Source of the DNA: Apodemus sylvaticus
Taxonomy: Eukaryota; Chordata; Mammalia; Rodentia; Muridae
DNA: 64,000 bases
NCBI RefSeq assembly: GCF_947179515.1
Contig: NC_067477.1
Location: forward strand, 144,932,465 to 144,996,464
Direction: 5' to 3'
Position numbers and translations under genes: made by a program. Below the pieces are notes generated by a model, which made no database searches, was not told the DNA's origin, and was given only the letters and a program-made list of their open reading frames with translations. Shown one piece after another: positions 35,434-48,665 of this stretch (position 1 is the stretch's first letter; every line of letters starts with the position of its first letter).

Positions 35434-38400
35434 TACTGGTAAAGTGTGTCCAATACGTACGTATTTGTCTTTATTCTGCAACACTGTATTTCCTTATAAC
35501 GTGGTAATCTTACACATTCTTTCGAGAAAAAACTATCTTGTGCGTTCCCTTTTGAGGTTACACACTTAGACATACAGTCAACACCAAAGCTTTTCAAGTT
35601 ACAACGTGTTGTTTATGAAAAACAAGATAATTTTGCACGATGCGGGATTTCCTTAAAACTTGGTCTTCTGACAAATTTTGACGAAAGAAAATTCTCCTGT
35701 GGGTTCTCTTTTGAGGCTACATGTTTAGACGTGCATGCCACATGAAATCCTTTCGAATTATCACGTGTTGTTTAGGAGATATAAGCTAATTTTGTACGAT
35801 GCGTTATTTCTTCTCGTAAAGTATTTCCAATATGTACGTATTTGTCTTTACTCTGCAACACTGTATTTCCTTATAACATTGTATTCTTACATGTTCTTTC
35901 GAGAGAAAACTCTCCTGTGCATTCTCTTTAGAGGCTACACGCTTAGATATACACGTAACACCAAAGCTTTTCGAATTACAACGTGTTGTTTAGGAAAAAC
36001 AAGATAATTTTGCACGATGCGGGATATCCTTAAAACGTGATTTTCTGACAAATTTTAACGAAAGAAAGTTCTCCTGTGCGTTGTCCTTTGAGGATACATG
36101 TTTAGACGTACACGCCACACCAAATCTTTTCGAGTTATAACTTGTTGTTTAGGAGATACAAGCAAATATTGTTCGATGCGCTATTTCTTCTTGTAAAGTG
36201 CGTCCAATACGTGCTTAATTGTCTTTACTCTGCAACACTGTATTTCCTTATAACGTGGTATTCTTACATATTCTTTCGAGGGAAACGTCTCCTGTGCGTT
36301 CTCTTTTGGGCTACACGCTTAGACATACACGCAATACCAAAGCTTTTCGAGTTACAACAAGCTGTTTAGGAAAAACAAGATAATTGTGCATGATGCTAGA
36401 TTTCCATAAAACGTGGTTTTCTGAAAAATTTTGACGAAAGAAAGTTCTCCTGTGGGTTCTCTTTTGAGGCTACATGTTTAGACGTACACGTCACACCAAA
36501 TCTTTTCGAGTTACAACGTGTTGTTTAGGAGATATAAGCTAATTTTGTACGATGCGTTATTTCTTCTCATAAATTGATTCCAATAAGTACTTATTTGTCC
36601 TTACTCTACAAAATTGTATTTCCTTATAGCGTGGTATTCTTACATATTCTTTTGAGAGAAAACTGTCCTGTGCCTTCTCTTCTGAGGCTCCACGCTTACA
36701 CATACACGCAACACCAAAGCTTTTCGAGTTACAACATGTTGCTTTGGAAAAAGAAGATGATTTCGCACGATGCGGGATTTCCTTAAAACGTGGTTTTCTG
36801 AAAAATTTTGAAGAAAGAAAATTCTCCTGTGTGTTATCTTTTGATGCTACACGTTTAGACGTACACGGCACACCGAATCTTTTCGAGTTACAACGTGTTG
36901 TTTCGGAGATACAAGCTAATTTTGTAAGATGCGTTACTTCTGCTCGTAAAGTTTTCCAATAAGTACTTATCTGTCTTTACTCTGCAACACTGTATTTCCT
37001 TATAACGTTGTATTCTTACATATTCTTTTGAGAGAAAACTTTCCTGTGCGTTCTCTTTAGAGGCTACACGCTTAGACATACACGCAACGCCAAAGCTTTT
37101 TGAGTTACAATGTGTCCTTTAGGAAAAACAAGACAATTTTGCACGATGCGAGATTTCCATAAAACGTAATTGTCTGAAAAATTTTGACGAAAGAAAGTTC
37201 TCCTGTGGGTTCTCTTTTGAGGCTACACGTGTAGAGGTAAGAGCCACACCAAATCTTTTCTAGTTACAACGTGTTGTTTAGGAGATAGAAGCTAATTTTG
37301 TACGATGCATTATTTCTTCTCTTAAAGTGTTTCCAATAGTATTTGTCTGTACTCTGCAACATTATATTTCCTTATAACGTGGCATTCTTACATATTCTTT
37401 CGAGAGAAAACTCTCCTGTGCCTTTTCTGTTTTTAGGCTCCACGCTTAGACATACAGGCAACACCAAAGCTTTTCGAGTTACAGCGTGTTGTTTATGGAA
37501 AACAAGATAATTTTGCACGATGCGGGATTTCCTTAAAACGTGGTTTTCTGACAAATTTTGACTAAAGAAAATTCTCCTGTGGCTTCTCTTTTGAGGCTAC
37601 ACGTTTAGACGTGCACGCCACACCAAATCCTTTCGAGTTACCACGTGTTGTTTAAGAGATACAAGCTAATTTTGTATGATGCGTTATTTCTTTTCATAAA
37701 GTGGTTCCAATACGTATGTATTTGTCTTTACTCTGCAACACTGTATTTCCTTATATCGTTGTATTCTTACATGTTCTTTTGAGAGAAAACTCTCCTGTGC
37801 ATTCTCTTTAGAGGCTACATGCTCAGACATACACGCAACACCAAAGCTTTTCGAGTTACAACGTGTTGTTTAGGAAAAACAAGATAATTTTGCACGATGC
37901 GGGATTTCCTTAAAACGTGGTTTTCTGACAAATTTTGACGAAAGAAAGTTCTCCTGTGGGTTCTCTTTTGAGGCTACACGTGTAGCCGTACGAGCCACAC
38001 CAAATATTTTTGAGTTACAACGTGTTGTTTAGGAGATACAAACAAATATTGTACGATGTGCTATTTCTTCTCGTAAAGTGTTTCCAATACGTACATATTT
38101 GTCTTTACTCTGCAACACTGTATTTCCTTATAACATGGTATTCTTACATATTCTTTCGAGGGAAAACTGTCCTGTGCATTCTCTTTTGAGGCTACACGAT
38201 TAGACAAGCACGCAACACCAAATCTTTTCGAGTTACAACATGTTGTTTAAAAAAAAGAAGATGATTTCGCACGATGAGGGATTTCCTAAAAACCTGGTTT
38301 TCTGAAAAATTTTGAAGAAAGAAAATTCTCCTTTGGGTTCTCATTGAGGTTCATATTTAGACGTACACGTCACACCAAATCTTTTCGAGTTACAACGTGT

Positions 38401-38820
38401 TGTTTAGGAGATACAGTCTAATTTTTTATAATGCGTTAATTCTTGTAAAGTGTTTCCAATACGTACATATTTGTCTTTACTCTGCAACACTGTATTTCCT
38501 TATAACGTGGTATTCTTACATATTCTTTCGAGAGAAAACTATCCTGTGCATTGCCTTTTGAGGCTAAACACTTAGACATACAGGCAACACCAAAGCTTTT
38601 TGAGTTACAACGTTTTGTTTTTAAAAAACAAGATAATTTCGCACGATGCTGGATTTCCTTACAACATGGTTTTCTGACAAATTTTGACGAAAGAAAATTA
38701 TTCTGTTGGTTCCCTTTTGAAGCTTCATGTTTAGACGTGCACGCCACACCTAATCCTTTCGAGTTACCACGTGTTGTTTAGGAGATACAAGCTAATTTTG
38801 TACGATGCTTTATTTCTTCT
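35434..38820 (-). repeat. 3.384-kb (nine-dimer) HOR, copy 2
   Basis: Second copy, carrying every marker listed for copy 1 in the same order. It has small private changes, such as a deletion near 38,340 where TTCTCATTGAGGTTCA replaces the usual TTCTCTTTTGAGGCTACA. Confidence 0.85.
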
Positions 38821-39620
38821 CGTAAAGTGTGTCCAATAGGTACTTATTTGTCTTTACTCTGCAACACTGTATTTCCTTATAACGTGGTATTCTTACACAT
38901 TCTTTTGAGAGAAAACTATCTTGTGCGTTCCCTTTTGAGGCTACACACTTAGACATACAGGCAACACCAAAGCTTTTCAAGTTACAACGTGTTTTTTATG
39001 AAAAACAAGATAATTTCGCACGATGCGGGATTTCCTTAAAACTTGGTGTTCTGACAAATTTTGACGAAAGAAAATTATCCTGTGGGTTCTCTTTTGAGGC
39101 TACATGTTTAGCCGTGCACGCCACATGAAATCCTTTCGAATTATCACGTGTTGTTTTGGAGATACAAGCTAATTGTGTACGATGCGTTATTTCTTCTCTT
39201 AAGTGTTTCCTATATGTATGTATTTGTCTTTACTCTGCAACACTGTATTTCCTTATAACATTGTATTCTTACATGTTCTTTCGAGAGAAAACTCTCCTGT
39301 GCGTTCTCTTTAGAGGCTACACGCTTAGATATACACGCAACACCAAAGCTTTTCGAGTTACAACGTGTTGTTTAGGAAAAACAAGATAATTTTGCACGAT
39401 GCGGGATATCCTTAAAACGTGGTTTTCTGAAAAATTTTAACGAAAGAAAGTTCTCCTGTGCGTTTTCTTTTGAGGCTACAGGTTTAGACGTACACGCCAC
39501 ACCAAATCTTTTCGAGTTATAACTTGTTGTTTAGGAGATACAAGCAAATTTTGTTCGATGCGTTATTTCTTCTTGTAAAGTGTGTCCAATACGTACTTAA
39601 TTGTCTTTACTCTGCAACAC
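38821..39620 (-). repeat. 3.384-kb HOR, truncated third copy
   Basis: The start of the nine-dimer unit recurs (TTAAAACTTGGT at 39,037, CACATGAAATCCTTTCGAATTATC at 39,123, GCGGGATATCC at 39,401, TCGAGTTATAACTTG at 39,513). It is then replaced by the 8.85-kb HOR sequence at about 39,600-39,700. Confidence 0.8.
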
Positions 39621-41005
39621 TGTATTTCCTTATAACGTGGTATTCTTACATATTCTTTCGAGAGAAAACTCTCCTGTGCGTTCTCTTTTGAGGCTACACG
39701 CTTAGACAAACACTCAACACCAAAGCTTTTCGAGTTACACCGTGTTGTTTAGTAAAAACAAGATAATTTTGCACGATGCGAGATTTCCTTAAAACGTGTT
39801 TTCTGACAAATTTTGATGAAAGAAAATTCTCCTGTGAGTTCTCTTTTGAGGGTACATGTTTAGACGTACATGTCACACCAAATCTTTTCGAGTTACAACG
39901 TGTTGTTTAGGAGATACAAGCTTATTTTTTACGATGCGTTACTTCGTCTCATAAATTGTGTCCAATACTTACTTATTTGTCTTTACTCTGCAACACTGTA
40001 TTTCCTTATAACGCGGTATTCTTACATATTCTTTCGAGAGAAAACTCTCCTGTGCGTTCTCTTTTGAGGCTACACGCTTAGACATACACGCAGCACCAAA
40101 GCTTTTCGAGTTACAACGTGTTGTTTAGGAAAAACAAGATAATTTCCACGATGCGGGATTTCCATAAAACGTGGTTTTCTGACAAATTTTGATGAAAGAA
40201 AATACTCCTGTAAGTTCACTTTTGAGGCTAGACGTTTAGACGTACACGCCACACCAAATCTTTTCGAGTTACATCGTGTTGTTTAGGAGATACAAGCTAA
40301 TTTTCTATGATGCGTCATTTCTTCTCGTAAAGTGTTTCCAATATATACGTATTTGTCTTTACTCTGCAACACTGTATTTCCATATAACGTGGAATTCTTA
40401 TATATTCTTTCGAGAGAAAACTCTCCTGTGCGTTATCTTTTGAGGCCACACGTTTAGACATACACGCAACACCAAAGCTTTTCGAGTTACAATGTGTTGT
40501 TTAGGAAAAACAAGATAATTTCGCACAATGCGGGATTTCCTTAAAACGTGGTTTTCTGACAAATTTTGACGAAAGAAAATTCTCCTGTGGGTTCTCTTTT
40601 GAGGCTACACGTTTCAACTTACACGTCACACCAAATCCTTCGAGTTACAACGTGTTGTTTAGGAAATACAAGCTAATTTTGTACGATGTATTATTCCTTC
40701 TCGTAAAGTGTTTCCAATAAGTAAGTATCTGTCTTTACTCTGCAACACTGTATTTCCTTATAACGTGGTATTCTTACATATTCTTTCGAGAGAATACTCT
40801 ACTGTGCATTCTCTTTTGAGGCTACATGCTTAGACATACACGCAACACCAAAGCTTTTCGAGTTACAACGTGTTGTTTAGGAAAAACAAGATAATTTCGC
40901 ATGATGCAGGACTTCCTTAAAACGTGGTTTTCTGAAAAAATTTTGACCAAAGAAAATTCTCCTGTGGGTTCTCTTTTGAGGCTACGCATTTAGATGTAAA
41001 CACCA

Positions 41006-41073
41006 CACCAAATATTTTCGAGTTACAACGTGTTGTTTACACCAAAGCTTTTCGAGTTACAACGTGTTGTTTA
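41006..41073 (-). repeat. 34-bp monomer-head tandem duplication (182-bp deletion scar), HOR copy 1
   Basis: Two consecutive 34-bp heads, each CACCAAA(T/G).TTTTCGAG...GTTGTTTA, with no intervening monomer. The first is B type and the second A type. The A-head spacing here is 194 bp rather than 376, so 182 bp containing the B-head end and most of one A is missing. Confidence 0.9.
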
Positions 41074-41109
41074 GGAAAAACAAGATAATTTCGCACTATG
41101 CGGGATTTC

Positions 41110-42545
41110 CTTAAAACGTGGTTTTCTGACAAATTTTGACGAAAGAAAGTTCTCCTGTGGGTTCTCCTTTGAGGCTACACGTGTAGCCGTACGAGCCACA
41201 CCAAATATTTTTGAGTTACAACGTGTTGTTTAGGAGATACAAGCAAATATTGTACGATGCGCTATTTCTTCTCGTAAAATGTTTCCAATACGTACATATT
41301 TGTCTTTACTCTGCAACACTGTATTTCCTTATAACATGGTATTCTTACATATTCTTTCGAGGGAAAACTCTCCTGTGCATTCTCTTTTGAGGCTACACGA
41401 TTAGACAAGCATGCAACACCAAAGCTTTTCGAGTTACAACATGTTGGTTAGGAAAAAGAAGATGATTTCGCACGATGAGGGATTTCCTAAAAACCTGGTT
41501 TTCTGAAAAATTTTGAGGAAAGAAAATTCTCCTTTGGGTTCTCTTTTGAGGCTACATATTCAGACGTACACGTCACACCAAATCTTTTCGAGTTACAACG
41601 TGTTGTTTAGGAGATACAAGCTAATTTTTTATAATGCGTTAATTCTCGTAAAGTGTTTCCAATACTTACGTATTTGTCTTTACTCTGCAACACTGTATTT
41701 CCTTATAACGTGGTATTCTTACATATTCTTTCAAGAGAAAACTATCCTGTGCATTCCCATTTGAGGCTAAACACTTAGACAAAGAGGCAACACCAAAGCT
41801 TTTTGAGTTACAACGTGTTGTTTTTAAAAAAACAAGATAATTTCGCACGATGCTGGATTTCCTTACAACATGGTTTTCTGACAAATTTTGACGAAAGAAA
41901 ATTATTCTGTTGGTTCTCTTTTGAAGCTTCATGTTTAGACGTGCACGCCACACCTAATCCTTTCGAGTTACCACGTGTTGTTTAGGAGATACAAGCTAAT
42001 TTTGTACGATGCTTTATTTCTTCTCGTAAAGTGTGTCCAATACGTACTTAATTGCCTTTACTCTGCAACACTATATTTGCCTATAACGTGGTATTCTTAC
42101 ATATTCTTTCGAGAGAAAACTCTCCTGTGCAATCTCATTTGAGGCTACAAGCTTAGACATACACGCAACACCAAAGCTTTTCAAGCTACAACGTGTTGTT
42201 TAGGAAAAACAAGATAATTTCGCACGATGCGAGATTTCCGTAAAACGTGGTTTCTGACAAATTTTGATGAAAGAAAATTCTCCTGCGGGTTCTCTTTTGA
42301 GGCTACACATTTAGACATACACGTGACGCCAAATCTTTTCGAGTTACAACGTATTGTTTAGGAGACACAAGTTAATTTTGTACCATGCGTTATTACTTCT
42401 CGTAAAGTGTTTACAATATGTACTTATTTGTCTTTACTCTGCAAAATTGTATTTCCTTATAACATGGTATTATTACATATTCTTTCAAGGGAAAACTCTC
42501 CTGTGCCTTCTCTTTTGAGGCTCCATCCTTACACATACAGGCAGC
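41110..42545 (-). repeat. 1.505-kb duplication inside HOR copy 1, first block
   Basis: Four dimers matching 42,615-44,050 at an offset of 1,505 bp, found only in HOR copy 1. Shared markers are CTACACGTGTAGCCGTACG, GAGGGAAAACTCTCC, GAAGATGATTTCGCACGATG, TTTTTAAAAAAACAAG, TATATTTGCCTATAACG and CTCCTGCGGGTTC. The block ends in a private TACAAAGAGTTTTTTAGG A head. Confidence 0.85.
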
Positions 42546-42614
42546 ACCAAAGCTTTTCGAGTTACAAAGAGTTTTTTAGGAAAAACAAGATAATTTTGCA
42601 CAATGCGGGATATC

Positions 42615-44050
42615 CTTAAAACGTGGTTTTCTGACAAATTTTGACGAAAGAAAGTTCTCCTGTGGGTTCTCCTTTGAGGCTACACGTGTAGCCGTACGAG
42701 CCACACCAAATATTTTTGAGTTACACCGTGTTGTTTAGGAGATACAAGCAAATATTGTACGATGCGCTATTTCTTCTCGTAAAATGTTTCCAATACGTAC
42801 ATATTTGTCTTTACTCTGCAACACTGTATTTCCTTATAACATGGTATTCTTACATATTCTTTCGAGGGAAAACTCTCCTGTGCATTCTCTTTTGAGGCTA
42901 CACGATTAGACAAGCACGCCACACCAAAGCTTTTCGAGTTACAACATGTTGTTTAGGAAAAAGAAGATGATTTCGCACGATGAGGGATTTCCTAAAAACC
43001 TGGTTTTCTGAAAAATTTTGACGAAAGAAAATTCTCCTTTGGGTTCTCTTTTGAGGCTACATATTCAGACGTACACGTCACACCAAATCTTTTCGAGTTA
43101 CAACGTGTTGTTTAGGAGATACAAGCTAATTTTTTATAATGCGTTAATTCTCGTAAAGTGTTTCCAATACGTACGTATTTGTCTTTACTCTGCAACACTG
43201 TATTTCCTTATAACGTGGTATTCTTACATATTCTTTCAAGAGAAAACTATCCTGTGCATTCCCATTTGAGGCTAAACACTTAGACAAAGAGGCAACACCA
43301 AAGCTTTTTGAGTTACAACGTGTTGTTTTTAAAAAAACAAGATAATTTCGCACGATGCTGGATTTCCTTACAACATGGTTTTCTGACAAATTTTGACGAA
43401 AGAAAATTATTCTGTTGGTTCTCTTTTGAAGCTTCATGTTTAGACGTGCACGCCACACCTAATCCTTTCGAGTTACCACGTGTTGTTTAGGAGATACAAG
43501 CTAATTTTGTACGATGCTTTATTTCTTCTCGTAAAGTGTGTCCAATACGTACTTAATTGTCTTTACTCTGCAACACTATATTTGCCTATAACGTGGTATT
43601 CTTACATATTCTTTCGAGAGAAAACTCTCCTGTGCAATCTCATTTGAGGCTACAAGCTTAGACATACACGCAACACCAAAGCTTTTCAAGTTACAACGTG
43701 TTGTTTAGGAAAAACAAGATAATTTCGCACGATGCGAGATTTCCGTAAAACGTGGTTTCTGACAAATTTTGATGAAAGAAAATTCTCCTGCGGGTTCTCT
43801 TTTGAGGCTACACATTTAGACATACACGTGACGACAAATCTTTTCGAGTTACAACGTATTGTTTAGGAGACACAAGTTAATTTTGTACGATGCGTTATTA
43901 CTTCTCGTAAAGTGTTTCCAATATGTACTTATTTGTCTTTACTCTGCAAAATTGTATTTCCTTATAACATGGTATTATTACATATTCTTTCGAGGGAAAA
44001 CTCTCCTGTGCCTTCTCTTTTGAGGCTCCATCCTTACACATACACGCAAC
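42615..44050 (-). repeat. 1.505-kb duplication inside HOR copy 1, second block
   Basis: This block continues into the normal downstream HOR sequence (GTTTAGGAAAAAGGAGATG, GATGCGGGATTAGC), which is also found at 52.9 and 61.8 kb. Copies 2 and 3 have only one version of it. Confidence 0.85.
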
Positions 44051-44149
44051 ACCAAAGCTTTTCGAGTTACAACATGTTGTTTAGGAAAAAGGAGATGATT
44101 TTGCAAGATGCGGGATTAGCTTAAAACGTGGTTTTCTGAAAAATTTTGA

Positions 44150-46407
44150 CGAAAGAAAATTCTCCTGTGTGTTCTCTTTTGAGGCTACATATTTAGACGT
44201 ACATGCCACACCAAATCTTTTCGAATTACAACGTGTTGTTTAGGAGATACAAGCTAATTTTGTACAATGCGTTAATTCTTCTCGTAAAGTGTTTCCGATA
44301 TGTACGTATTTGTCTTTACTCTGCAACACTGTATTTCCTTAAAACGTGGTTTTCTTACATATTCTTTCGAGAGAAAACTATCCTGTGCGTTCCCTTTTGA
44401 GGCTACACACTTAGACATACAGGTAACACCAAAGCTTTTCGAGTTACAACGTGTTGTTTATGAAAAACAAGATAATTTCGCACGATGCGGGATTTCCTTA
44501 AAATGTGGTTTTCTGACAAATTTTGACGAAAGAAAATTCTCCTGTGGGTTCTCTTTTGAGGCTTTACGTTTAGACGTGCACGCCACACCAAATCCTTTCG
44601 AGTTACCACGTGTTGTTTAGGAGATACAAGCTAATTTTGTACGATGCGTTATTTCTTCTCATAAAGTGTTTCCAATACGTACATATTTGTCTTTACTCTG
44701 CAACACTGTATTTCCTTATAATGTGGTATTCTTACATATTCTGTCGCGAGAAAACTATCCTGTGCATTCCCTTTTGAGGCTACACAATTAGACATACAGG
44801 CAACACCAAAACTTTTCGAGTTACAACGTGTTGTTTATGAAAAACAAGATAATTTCGCACGATGCGGGATTTCCGTAAAAAGTGGTGTTCTGACAAATTT
44901 TGACGAAAGAAAATTCTCCTGTTGGTTCTCTTTTGAGGCTACACGTTTAGACGTGCACGCCACACCAAATCTTTTCGAGTTACCACGTGTTGTTTAGGAG
45001 AAACAAGCTAATTTTTTACGAAGCGTTATTTTTTCTCGTAAAGTGTTTCCAAAAAGTATGTATTTGTCTTTATTCTGCAACACTGTATTTCCTTATAACG
45101 TTGTATTCTTACATGTTCTTTCGAGAGAAAAATCTCCTGTGCGTTCTCTTAAGTGGCTACACGCATAGACATACACGCAATACCAAAGCTTTGCGAGTTA
45201 CAACGTGTTGTTTGGGAAAAACAAGATAATTTTCACGATGCGGGATATCCTTAAAACATGGTTTTCTGACAAATTTTAACGATAGAAAGTTCTCCTGTGC
45301 GTTGTCTTTTGAGGCTACAGGTTTAGACGTACACGCCACACCAAATCTTTTCGAGTTATAACGTGTTGTTTAGGAGATACAAGCAAATTTTTTACGATGC
45401 GTTACTTCTTCTCCTAAAGTGTTTCCAATATGTACTTATTTGTCTTTACTCTGCAACACTGTTTTTCCTTATAACGTGGTATTCTTACATATTCTTTCGA
45501 GAGAAAACTCTCCTGTGCATTCTCTTTTGAGGCTACACGCTTAGACAAACACTCAACACCAAAGCTTTTCGAGTTACACCGTGTTGTTTAGGAAAAACAA
45601 GATAATTTTGCACGATGCGAGATTTCCTTAAAACGTGTTTTCTGACAAATTTTGATGAAAGAAAATTCTCCTGTGAGTTCCCTTTTGAGGCTACACATTT
45701 AGACGTACACGTCACACCAAATCTTTTCGAGTTACAACGTGTTGTTTAGGAGATACAAGCTAATTTTTTACGATGCGTTATTTCTTCTCGTAAAATGTGT
45801 CCAATACGTACTTATTTGTCTTTACTCTGCAACACTGTATTTCCTTATAACGTGGTATTCTTACATATTCTTTCGAGAGAAAACTCTCCTGTGCGTTCTC
45901 TTTTGAGGCTACACGCTTAGACATACACGCAGCACCAAAGCTTTCCGAGTTACAACGTGTTGTTTAGGAAAAACAAGATAATTTCCACGATGCGGGATTT
46001 CCATAAAACGTGGTTTTCTGACAAATTTTGACGAAAGAAAATTCTCCTGTGAGTTCTCTTTTGAGGCTACACATTTAGACGTACACGCCACACCATATCT
46101 TTTCGAGTTACATCGTGTTGTTTAGGAGATACAAGCTAATTTTGTACGATGTGTTATTACTTCTCGTAAAGTGTTTCCAATACCTACGTATTTGTCTTTA
46201 CTCTGCAACACTGTATTTCCTTATAACGTGGTATTCTTATATATTCTTTCGAGAGAAATCTCTCCTGTGCATTCTCTTTTGAGGCCACAAGTTTATACAT
46301 ACACGCAACACCAAAGCTTTTCGAGTTACGAAGTGTTGTGTAGGAAAAAAAGGATAATTTCGCACAATGCGGGATTTCCTTAATACGTGCATTCTGACAA
46401 ATTTTGA
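44150..46407 (-). repeat. 2.258-kb sub-HOR, unit 1 (HOR copy 1)
   Basis: A six-dimer block nested in the 8.85-kb unit. The markers TCGAATTACAACGT, CTTAAAACGTGG, TTTATGAAAAACAAG with TTCTGACAAATT, CTTAAGTGGCTACACGCATAG, AGACAAACACTCAACACC, ATTTCCACGATGCGGG and CCAATACCTACG recur at +2,258 and +4,516. Equivalent blocks lie 8,850 bp on, starting near 53,000, and again near 61,850, where the block is cut by the window end. Confidence 0.82.
44476..44492 (+). promoter_or_regulatory. CENP-B-box-like site in 8.85-kb HOR copy 1
   Basis: Consensus TTTCGCACGATGCGGGA, repeated at 53,326-53,342 and 62,176-62,192. The next boundary, 44,853-44,869, is also intact and repeats at 53,703. Confidence 0.68.
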
Positions 46408-48665
46408 CGAAAGAAAATTCTCCTGTGTGTTCTCTTTTGAGGCTACATATTTAGACGTACACGCCATACCAAATCTTTTCGAATTACAACGTATTGTTTA
46501 GGAGCTCCAAGCTAATTTTGTACAATGCGTTAATTCTTCTCGTAAAGTGTTTCCGATACATACATATTTGTCTTTACTCTGCAACACTGTATTTCTTAAA
46601 ACGTGGGTTTCTTACATATTCTTTCAAGAGAAAACTATACTGTGCATTCCCTTTTGAGGCTACATACTTAGACATACAGGCAACAACAAAGCTTTTCGAG
46701 TTACAACGTGATGTTTATGAAAAACAAGATAATTTCGCAGGATGCGGGATTTCCTTAAAACGTGGTTTTCTGACAAATTTTGATGAAAGAAAATTCTCCT
46801 GTGGGTTCTCTTTTGAGGCTTCACGTTTAGACGTGCACGCCACACCAAATCCTTTCGAGTTACCACGTGTTGTTTAGGAGATACAAGCTAATTTTGTACG
46901 CTGCGTTATTTCTTCTCATAAAGTGTTTCCAATACGTATGTATTTGTCTTTACTCTGCAACACTGTATTTCCTTATAACGTGGTATTCTTACATATTCTG
47001 TCGAGAGAAAACTATCCTGTGCGTTCCCTTTTGAGGCTACACACTTAGACATACAGGCAACACCAAAACCTTTCGAGTTACAACGTGTTGTTTATGAAAA
47101 ACTAGATAAGTTCACACGATGTGGGATTTCCTTAAAACGTGGTGTTCTGACAAATTTTGACGAAAGAAAATTCTCCTGTTGGTTCTCTTTTGAGGCTACA
47201 CGTTTAGACGTGCACGCCACACCAAATCTTTTTGAGTTACCACGTGTTGTTTAGGAGATACAAGCTAATTTTTTACGATGCATTATTTCTTCTCGTAAAG
47301 TGTTTCCAATAAGTACGTATTTGTCTTTACTCTGCAACACTGTATTTCCTTATAACGTTGTATTCTTACATGTTCTTTCGAGAGAAAAATCTCCTGTGCC
47401 TTCTCTTAAGTGGCTACACGCATAGACATACACGCAGCACCAAAGCTTTTCGAGTTACAACGAGTTGTTTAGGAAAAACAAGATAATTTTGCACGATGCG
47501 GGATATCCTTAAAACGTGGTTTTCTGACAAATTTTGACGAAAGAAAGTTCTCCTGTGGGTTCTCTTTTGAGGCTACACGTTTAGACGTATGAGCCACACC
47601 AAATCTTTTCGAGTTACAACGTGTTGTTTACGAGATACAAGCAAATTTTTTACGATGCGTTATTTCTTCTCCTAAAGTGTTTCCAATATATACTTATTTG
47701 TCTTTACTCTGCAACACTGTATTTCCTTATAACGTGGTATTCTTACATATTCTTTCGAGAGAAAACTCTCCTGTGCGTTCTCTTTTGAGGCTACACGCTT
47801 AGACAAACACTCAACACCAAAGCTTTTCGAGTTACACCGTGTTGTTTAGTAAAAACAAGATAATTTTGCACGATGCGAGATTTCCTTAAAACGTGTTTTC
47901 TGACAAATTTTGATGAAAGAAAATTCTCCTGTGAGTTCTCTTTTGAGGGTACATGTTTAGACGTACATGTCACACCAAATCTTTTCGAGTTACAACGTGT
48001 TGTTTAGGAGATACAAGCTTATTTTTTACGATGCGTTACTTCTTCTCATAAATTGTGTCCAATACTTACTTATTTGTCTTTACTCTGCAACACTGTATTT
48101 CCTTATAACGCGGTATTCTTACATATTCTTTCGAGAGAAAACTCTCCTGTGCGTTCTCTTTTGAGGCTACACGCTTAGACATACACGCAGCACCAAAGCT
48201 TTTCGAGTTACAACGTGTTGTTTAGGAAAAACAAGATAATTTCCACGATGCGGGATTTCCATAAAACGTGGTTTTCTGACAAATTTTGACGAAAGAAAAT
48301 TCTCCTGTGAGTTCTCTTTTGAGGCTACACGTTTAGACGTACACGCCACACCAAATCTTTTCGAGTTACATCGTGTTGTTTAGGAGATACAAGCTAATTT
48401 TGTACGATGTGTTATTACTTCTCGTAAAGTGTTTCCAATACCTACGTATTTGTCTTTACTCTGCAACACTGTATTTCCTTATAACGTGGTATTCTTATAT
48501 ATTCTTTCGAGAGAAATCTCTCCTGTGCATTCTCTTTTGAGGCCACAAGTTTATACATACACGCAACACCAAAGCTTTTCGAGTTACGAAGTGTTGTGTA
48601 GGAAAAACAAGATAATTTCGCACAATGCGGGATTTCCTTAATACGTGCATTCTGACAAATTTTGA
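46408..48665 (-). repeat. 2.258-kb sub-HOR, unit 2 (HOR copy 1)
   Basis: Second six-dimer block, with the same marker order. It is distinguished by TTTAGGAGCTCCAAGC (46,496) and GCAACAACAAAGC (46,679), both of which recur in HOR copy 2 at +8,850. The 2.258-kb amplification therefore came before the 8.85-kb one. Confidence 0.82.

Noticed and set aside
46494..46877. Recurrent 127-codon frames (also near 48,752, 55,344 and 57,602) that look like a conserved protein family
   Set aside because: Their conservation reflects DNA-level homogenisation of the 2.258-kb and 8.85-kb repeats. The overlapping opposite-strand frame is equally conserved, and in other copies the frame is broken by stops or indels.
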